Shown here piece after piece: positions 17,236-20,706 of a DNA stretch of 20,706 nucleotides; the stretch's first letter is position 1, and each line of letters opens with the position of its first letter. This stretch comes from a virus. The notes beneath the pieces were generated by a model. It saw only the letters and a list, made by a program, of their open reading frames with translations. It searched no databases and was not told where the DNA came from. The stretch spans positions 1 to 20,706 of the IMG/VR virus record IMGVR_UViG_3300020183_000558. One strand, written 5' to 3'. The translations under genes were made by a program, and so were the position numbers.

Positions 17236-17685
17236 ATGGCCTATAAAACAAAATATACACCAGAAAACCCCCAAAAGTATACAGGAAACGTCAACAACAT
17301 AATTTGTAGATCTCTTTGGGAACGCAAGTTTTGTAAGTATCTTGATAGCAATCAAAATGTTATTCGGTGGGCAAGTGAAGAGATAAGAATACCGTACATG
17401 TCTACAATTGACAATTCTGTGCACTATTACTATCCCGATTTTATATTTGAAGTGAAAAATAAAGACATGATACAGACTTTTATGGTGGAAATTAAACCAA
17501 AAAAGCAAACTGTTAAACCCAAACCAAAGAAAAATAAAAAAACATATTTGCAAGAATCTATATTATTTGAAATAAATACTTGTAAGTGGAGTGCTGCTCG
17601 CAAATATTGCGAAAAACAAGGTTGGATATTCAAAATCTTAACAGAAGATGATATATTCAAAACACCAAAAAGGACTAACAACTAG
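17236..17685 (+). CDS. 4: Head completion protein gp4 (PD-(D/E)xK nuclease fold)
   Basis: 149 residues, like T4 gp4 (150). It is needed to finish DNA-filled heads before tails attach. The sequence follows T4 gp4 closely: KYTPENPQKYTGNVNNIICR, SLWERKFCKYLD, W-A-S-E-E-I-R-I-P-Y, H-Y-Y-Y-P-D-F, V-E-I-K-P-K-K-Q-T. The nuclease-type residues are intact: E29 (LWER), D68 (YPDF), E85 and K87 (VEIKPKK), a TnsA-like PD-(D/E)xK arrangement. A Lys/Pro-rich loop (PKPKKNKK) follows. ATG 17236 sits about 16 bases after the late box, with no Shine-Dalgarno. The next gene starts at the base after its stop. Confidence 0.94.
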   Translation: MAYKTKYTPENPQKYTGNVNNIICRSLWERKFCKYLDSNQNVIRWASEEIRIPYMSTIDNSVHYYYPDFIFEVKNKDMIQTFMVEIKPKKQTVKPKPKKNKKTYLQESILFEINTCKWSAARKYCEKQGWIFKILTEDDIFKTPKRTNN

Positions 17686-18333
17686 ATGGCATCAAATATA
17701 AAAAGCGTAGGTTGGCCAACAGGGTCACCTAAAACAATAAACGAAATAATTAATCAAATAACAGTATGGGGCGTTCAAAGACCCAACAGATATGCTGTAG
17801 AATTTATAGATTGTCCAGTTTCTCAGTCTGGTGGAAGTTCACCGTATGTTTTCTTTGCCACAATGGTACAAATTCCACAAAGAACTACTAACTATTTTTC
17901 TGATTCTGTTGGTCCTTTTAGCCCATATTGGGATGTTCCTCTAAAAACAGAATACGACGATCATTATATAATTAATTTTTTAGTCGATAAAAACTGGTCT
18001 ATTCGTAGCCTTATAGAAGCATGGATGGATCATACCATTGGAGGAACCATAAACACCGAAGGTTACATCTATGGAACTAGTGCCAAAGGAGCAAGTTTAG
18101 TTCCTGTCGCAGCTCGTACTGGTGATTCTAAAATAAAAATAACAGGAATATCCACCGCCGAAAATAACAAGCAAACTGGTACAATTACATTACATCAAGC
18201 ATGGCCTAAACTCATACTTCCAACTCAATTCGATACTGGTGCAAACAACCAACCTCTAATAATGAGTGTGGACTTTTCTTATAGATACTATACTTTTGAT
18301 AATTTATCTCATATACCAGATGCTTCAACCTAA
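17686..18333 (+). CDS. 54: Tail tube / baseplate tube initiator protein (gp54/gp19 type)
   Basis: 215 residues. The pattern is that of the tail-tube fold: RPNRYAVEFID (compare gp19 'RPNLFQVEI', gp54 'NMFSCVF'), F-A-T-M-V-Q-I-P-Q-R-T, a central I-I-N-F-L-V-D strand followed by a helix with a W (SIRSLIEAWMDH), then TGTITLHQAWPKLI and a last strand SVDFSYRYYTF. In T4, gp19 (163 residues) is the tube itself and gp54 (320) is the first tube ring on the hub. Size is intermediate. Neighbours gp48, gp53 and gp26 favour gp54, because gp19 normally follows the sheath gene gp18, which is not here. A weak AAGGA lies 11 bases before ATG 17686. Confidence 0.7.
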   Translation: MASNIKSVGWPTGSPKTINEIINQITVWGVQRPNRYAVEFIDCPVSQSGGSSPYVFFATMVQIPQRTTNYFSDSVGPFSPYWDVPLKTEYDDHYIINFLVDKNWSIRSLIEAWMDHTIGGTINTEGYIYGTSAKGASLVPVAARTGDSKIKITGISTAENNKQTGTITLHQAWPKLILPTQFDTGANNQPLIMSVDFSYRYYTFDNLSHIPDAST

Positions 18334-18338
18334 TTATT

Positions 18339-19043
18339 ATGAAAACTTTTAAAAAATCATTTCCAAAATATAATGTAAAATTGTCCTCGGGCAAAAAGGT
18401 TTCGTTTAGACCATTCACAGTAAGAGAAGAGCAATCCTTACTAATAGCCAAACAAACAGATAATAATAACGACATACTATCAACATTGATACAAATAGTA
18501 TCCGATTGTTACGAAGAAGACGCAAAAGAATATAGCATAAGTGATTTTGAAACTGCTTTTCTTTATCTAAGAGCAAAGTCTGTTGGAGAAATTGAAAAAG
18601 CAACAATAGTGTGTCCTTATACTGGCGAACAGGTCAAAGTAATAGTCGATTGTATAAATGATATACAAGTAAAAGGAAAAAAACAATCAAACAGTTTAAA
18701 ACTAGACGATTGTGTATTAAAATTAAAAGAAATTACCGTTAAAGAATTACTGTTAAATCCAGATTACAATAAAACTTATGAAGATAAAATAAGTTTTATA
18801 GCAAATAGTATAATTTGTATAGAGAAAAATGAAGAAATAATAAACAGCTCTGATATTTCTTTAGAAGATAGAATACTATTTTTAAACAATTTAACCCCCA
18901 AAGAATTTAAAAAGATAATAGAATATTTTGATAATACATCTAAACTTTTCTTTAATTTACAATATAAAACAAAAAATGGAGAAGAAAAAATTACAGAACT
19001 TTCTGGCACATTTAATATTATTAGTTTTTTTTTAACCACATAA
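18339..19043 (+). CDS. 26: Baseplate hub assembly protein gp26 (possible tail assembly chaperone)
   Basis: 234 residues (T4 gp26: 208). The family marks are SFRPFTVREEQSLLIA at about residue 25, L-I-Q-I-V-S-D-C-Y near 50, FLYLRAKSVGEI near 80 and a P-Y-T-G-E strand; T4 gp26 has RPFTV and LRAKSVGEI in the same places. gp26 is required for hub assembly in T4. The last codons are TTT TTT TTA ACC ACA TAA, inside a run of nine T (19025-19033) that contains the frameshift heptamer T TTT TTA (19028-19034). A fraction of ribosomes may therefore continue in the -1 frame (see the next entries). The start codon follows 5 bases after the upstream gene. Confidence 0.88.
   Translation: MKTFKKSFPKYNVKLSSGKKVSFRPFTVREEQSLLIAKQTDNNNDILSTLIQIVSDCYEEDAKEYSISDFETAFLYLRAKSVGEIEKATIVCPYTGEQVKVIVDCINDIQVKGKKQSNSLKLDDCVLKLKEITVKELLLNPDYNKTYEDKISFIANSIICIEKNEEIINSSDISLEDRILFLNNLTPKEFKKIIEYFDNTSKLFFNLQYKTKNGEEKITELSGTFNIISFFLTT
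19028..19034 (+). promoter_or_regulatory. Putative -1 ribosomal frameshift site (T TTT TTA)
   Basis: This is a canonical X-XXY-YYZ slippery heptamer in the gp26 reading frame, 6 bases before the gp26 stop (19041-19043). The -1 frame is closed by a TAG at 19022-19024, just before the T run, and is open from 19025 to 19183, which includes the 35-residue ORF. A slip gives join(18339..19034, 19034..19183), 281 residues. The T9 run could also cause transcriptional slippage. The only downstream fold noticed is a weak 6-bp hairpin at 19068-19083. Confidence 0.6.
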
Positions 19044-19075
19044 CTTTAACTACTTTAATAAATCTGATATTTCAA

Positions 19076-19183
19076 ATGAAATACCACCATCACTTCAGTT
19101 TACAAGAGATAGAAGAACTAATACCTTGGCAAAGAACCGTGTACATTCAACTTATAACTAACGAAATAGAAAAAGAAAAATAA
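19076..19183 (+). CDS. Small protein / frameshift extension of gp26
   Basis: 35 codons from ATG 19076 (product begins MKYHHHFSLQEIEELIPWQR and ends NEIEKEK). If entered by the -1 frameshift it gives a 49-residue tail on gp26 that begins NHITLTTLINLIF. The 'E-E-L-I-P-W-Q-R-x-x-Y-I-x-L-I' core looks like the helical segment often encoded right after the tail assembly chaperone in tailed phages. In lambda, Mu and P2 a frameshift joins such a segment to the chaperone. There is no Shine-Dalgarno upstream of ATG 19076. The 3-base gap to the next ATG suggests coupling. T4 gp51 or gp28, small hub assembly factors, are alternative counterparts; I cannot decide by sequence. Confidence 0.65.
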   Translation: MKYHHHFSLQEIEELIPWQRTVYIQLITNEIEKEK

Positions 19184-19186
19184 AAC

Positions 19187-20149
19187 ATGAAAGAACCAAT
19201 AGAAAACAAAGAACTAGTAAATTCTTCTGATTTTTTTTCTGATTCTGGTGTAATAAAAGAAGAACCTGTTGTTTCTGATCAGATACAAAAAGTTTCATCA
19301 AACACACAAACTACTCCTGAAATAAGAAAAATTTCAGGAGAAGCAGCAAATGCGTCCGATATTCAGATTGAAAAAAATATAAATGTCGATTTAGAACCAG
19401 CTAAATCCAAACAAACAGAACAAATTACACAACAACCAAATTCTGATGTTTCTTCCACTAAAGAAGAACCTCCCCAACAAAAAATATCAGAAAAACAATT
19501 AAAAGATATTTGGAATTTATCTAAAAAGGGAGAAATAGAAAGAGCAAAAAAGGGAGATTTTGGTTCATTTAAAATTTTAAGTAAAGAAGAAAGAGCAGAT
19601 TTATCTAAAGAATCTAGAATACATTACGATAGAATGGCTTCTTTAAAAAGAAAACAAGATCTTAAAGAAGCAAGACAAGGAAATTTTTCGTCTTATAAAA
19701 AATTAGATAAAGAACAGTTAGATACCATGTCTACTGAAGACGTTAATCTATACAATTCTATAACCAGATTAAAAAATAAATCAGAAAAAAATAACGGTAA
19801 TATCAGTTTTCAACAATCACTACAAGTAGAAAAAGAATTTCCAGAAACATCGTTAACAAAAACTAATAGAAAAAATCCTTTAACACCATTTCATTCTACA
19901 TCAAACACAATGCAATCTGATGCGTTCCAAGAAAACGTAAACGCATTCCAAGCAATTTCGGCTTATAAACCACAGTTAAATACTAATCAACAAAAATTTA
20001 CACAAGATGATATTAATGTGAGGCCCACTTATAATGTGTTAGAACAAGATTCATCTCCACCAATTCCTCATCGTTCAAAATATTCGTATGTGGATATTTT
20101 AAATAATGAATATAAAAATATTCCATCATTTAAAGCTAAATTTGGTTAA
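19187..20149 (+). CDS. Hydrophilic repeat-containing protein of unknown function
   Basis: 320 residues, not recognised. Residues 1-100 are Ser/Thr/Gln/Glu-rich and probably disordered (SSTKEEPPQQKISEKQ). Residues 100-200 are Lys/Glu-rich and helical, with two repeats: 120-156 (AKKGDFGSFKILSKEE start) and 162-198 (ARQGNFSSYKKLDKEQ start), 14 of 37 positions identical without gaps. The C-terminal 120 residues are Asn/Gln/Pro-rich and end KNIPSFKAKFG. No membrane segment or signal peptide. It is the last gene of the rightward operon, directly after the chaperone-like pair, where many phages encode the tape measure. But T4 gp29 is 590 residues and largely helical, and this protein lacks the long hydrophobic helices expected. 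A scaffold or assembly factor is as likely. Confidence 0.75.
   Translation: MKEPIENKELVNSSDFFSDSGVIKEEPVVSDQIQKVSSNTQTTPEIRKISGEAANASDIQIEKNINVDLEPAKSKQTEQITQQPNSDVSSTKEEPPQQKISEKQLKDIWNLSKKGEIERAKKGDFGSFKILSKEERADLSKESRIHYDRMASLKRKQDLKEARQGNFSSYKKLDKEQLDTMSTEDVNLYNSITRLKNKSEKNNGNISFQQSLQVEKEFPETSLTKTNRKNPLTPFHSTSNTMQSDAFQENVNAFQAISAYKPQLNTNQQKFTQDDINVRPTYNVLEQDSSPPIPHRSKYSYVDILNNEYKNIPSFKAKFG
19544..19780 (+). repeat. Two 37-residue protein repeats
   Basis: Units at 19544-19654 and 19670-19780 encode residues 120-156 and 162-198. The shared pattern is A-x-x-G-[DN]-F-x-S-[FY]-K-x-L-x-K-E, then S-x-E, Y and L-K-x-K. The DNA copies differ widely, so the duplication is not recent. Confidence 0.8.
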
Positions 20150-20151
20150 AT

Positions 20152-20178
20152 AAAAAAGGCCCCTTTCGGGGCCTTTTT
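20152..20178. terminator. Bidirectional intrinsic terminator
   Basis: A GGCCCC/GGGGCC stem (20158-20163 with 20168-20173) with a TTTC loop, extended by five A:T pairs and flanked by A-rich and T-rich tails. It lies between the stop of the rightward operon (20149) and the stop of the convergent gp32 gene (20178-20180), so it can end both transcripts. Confidence 0.92.
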
Positions 20179-20705
20179 CACTCGTCTCCTAGAGACTTGA
20201 AGTATGCTTCAACATCAACATCTTCTTCAGGTTCTGGCTTAGAGATAGGCTTACGATTTGAACGAACGGTTGGTTCGTCTTCGATTGTTTCGTCATCACT
20301 ACTTGAACCACGAAGATCACCGCCCAGAGCGTCCACAAGCTTGGTCTTAAGCTCTGCGTAGCTCTTGAACTCCTTAGGATTCACAAACTCCTTGAGAGAA
20401 TATTGCTTCTTCCACAGGGCCTCAAGCTTGGCATCATCGCCATCAAAAAGTTCTGTGGCAGCACTAAACTCAGACTTGTCGTAGTTAACATAACCCTCAA
20501 CCTTACGAACCTTGAGCTTGAAATTAGCACCCTTCCAGAAGTCAAACGGATTAACTGCAGTCTCGTCATCAAATTCCGGATTCATCTGCTCTTGAATCTT
20601 CTCAAAGATCTTCTTGCCGTACTTGAACAGGAAAATCTTTCCCTTGTTTTGAGGTGCTGCTGGATCTTCCACAACAAGAATATTGGAAATATAATTAAGC
20701 TTACG
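20178..20705 (-). CDS. 32: Single-stranded DNA-binding protein gp32 (C-terminal part; 5' end off right edge)
   Basis: The reading frame is open to the right edge, giving the last 175 residues (T4 gp32: 301). gp32 coats ssDNA in T4 replication, recombination and repair. The gp32 core is obvious: RKLNYISNILVVEDPAAP, then GKIFLFKYGKKIFEKIQE, M-N-P-E-F, NPFDFWKGANFKLKVRKVEG, then Y-V-N-Y-D-K-S-E-F. These match the T4 'NILVV...AAPxNEGKVFLFKFGKKIFDKI' block and the aromatic/basic DNA-binding face. The C-terminal 50 residues are acidic (SSSDDETIEDEP, EPEEDVDVEA), the tail used to bind replication partners. GTG at 20672 is internal, not the start. GC content is clearly higher than in the late genes (52 of 120 bases at 20181-20300). 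Confidence 0.97.
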   Translation of the reverse strand, partial: RKLNYISNILVVEDPAAPQNKGKIFLFKYGKKIFEKIQEQMNPEFDDETAVNPFDFWKGANFKLKVRKVEGYVNYDKSEFSAATELFDGDDAKLEALWKKQYSLKEFVNPKEFKSYAELKTKLVDALGGDLRGSSSDDETIEDEPTVRSNRKPISKPEPEEDVDVEAYFKSLGDE

Positions 20706-20706
20706 C

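Noticed and set aside
17212-17681. Minus-strand open frames opposite gp4
   Set aside because: gp4 on the plus strand matches its family along its full length; the reverse products are hydrophobic, Phe-rich shadows.
20178-20672. GTG at 20672 as the start of gp32
   Set aside because: The frame stays open to the right edge and the residues before it (KLNYISNILVV) are conserved gp32 core, so the gene is cut by the window edge.
1-20706. tRNA genes, CRISPR arrays, insertion sequences, attachment sites, introns
   Set aside because: Nothing with cloverleaf, regular spaced repeats, transposase or homing endonuclease motifs was seen; coding density is nearly complete.

Overview
The window is a tail/baseplate assembly block from a contractile-tailed, T4-like bacteriophage. 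The evidence is recognisable homologues of T4 gp8, gp7, gp6, gp25, gp27 (in pieces), gp53, gp48, gp4, gp54/gp19, gp26 and gp32, plus an exact T4-type late promoter (TATAAATA). The order gp25-gp6-gp7-gp8, the low GC of the late genes (15 of 60 bases are G/C at 19201-19260) and the very diverged sequences suggest an aquatic T4-like phage. The host cannot be read from the window. No tRNA, CRISPR, integrase or insertion sequence was seen.

Layout. A leftward (minus-strand) operon fills 1-17210. In order of transcription it encodes: gp48 tail-tube cap; gp53 baseplate wedge carrying an inserted RCC1-like beta-propeller; an 871-residue gp27-like hub protein; a 2329-residue cysteine- and tryptophan-rich giant protein with its own RCC1-like repeats; a 352-residue protein that looks like the missing C-terminal part of the hub; gp25; gp6; a short gp7; and the first 165 residues of gp8, cut by the window edge. 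A 25-bp divergent gap with the late promoter separates this from a rightward operon (17236-20149): gp4 head-completion nuclease, a gp54/gp19-type tube protein, gp26, a 35-residue ORF, and a 320-residue hydrophilic protein. A bidirectional terminator (20152-20178) then meets the convergent gp32 gene, whose 5' part lies beyond the right edge.

How they work together. In T4, gp25, gp6, gp7, gp8 and gp53 form the baseplate wedges, gp27 forms the hub, and gp48 and gp54 cap the hub and start tube growth. gp26 is required for hub assembly and gp4 completes the head. Here the hub appears to be redistributed over separate ORFs flanking a giant protein, and propeller domains decorate both wedge and hub region. 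That suggests an enlarged, ornamented baseplate.

Main candidates for something new. (1) A canonical -1 frameshift site (T TTT TTA) at the end of gp26 would fuse it to the 35-residue ORF downstream, as in the tail-assembly chaperone pairs of lambda-like phages. (2) A gp53 with an RCC1 propeller inserted. (3) A giant Cys-rich RCC1-like protein sitting between the two parts of a split hub.
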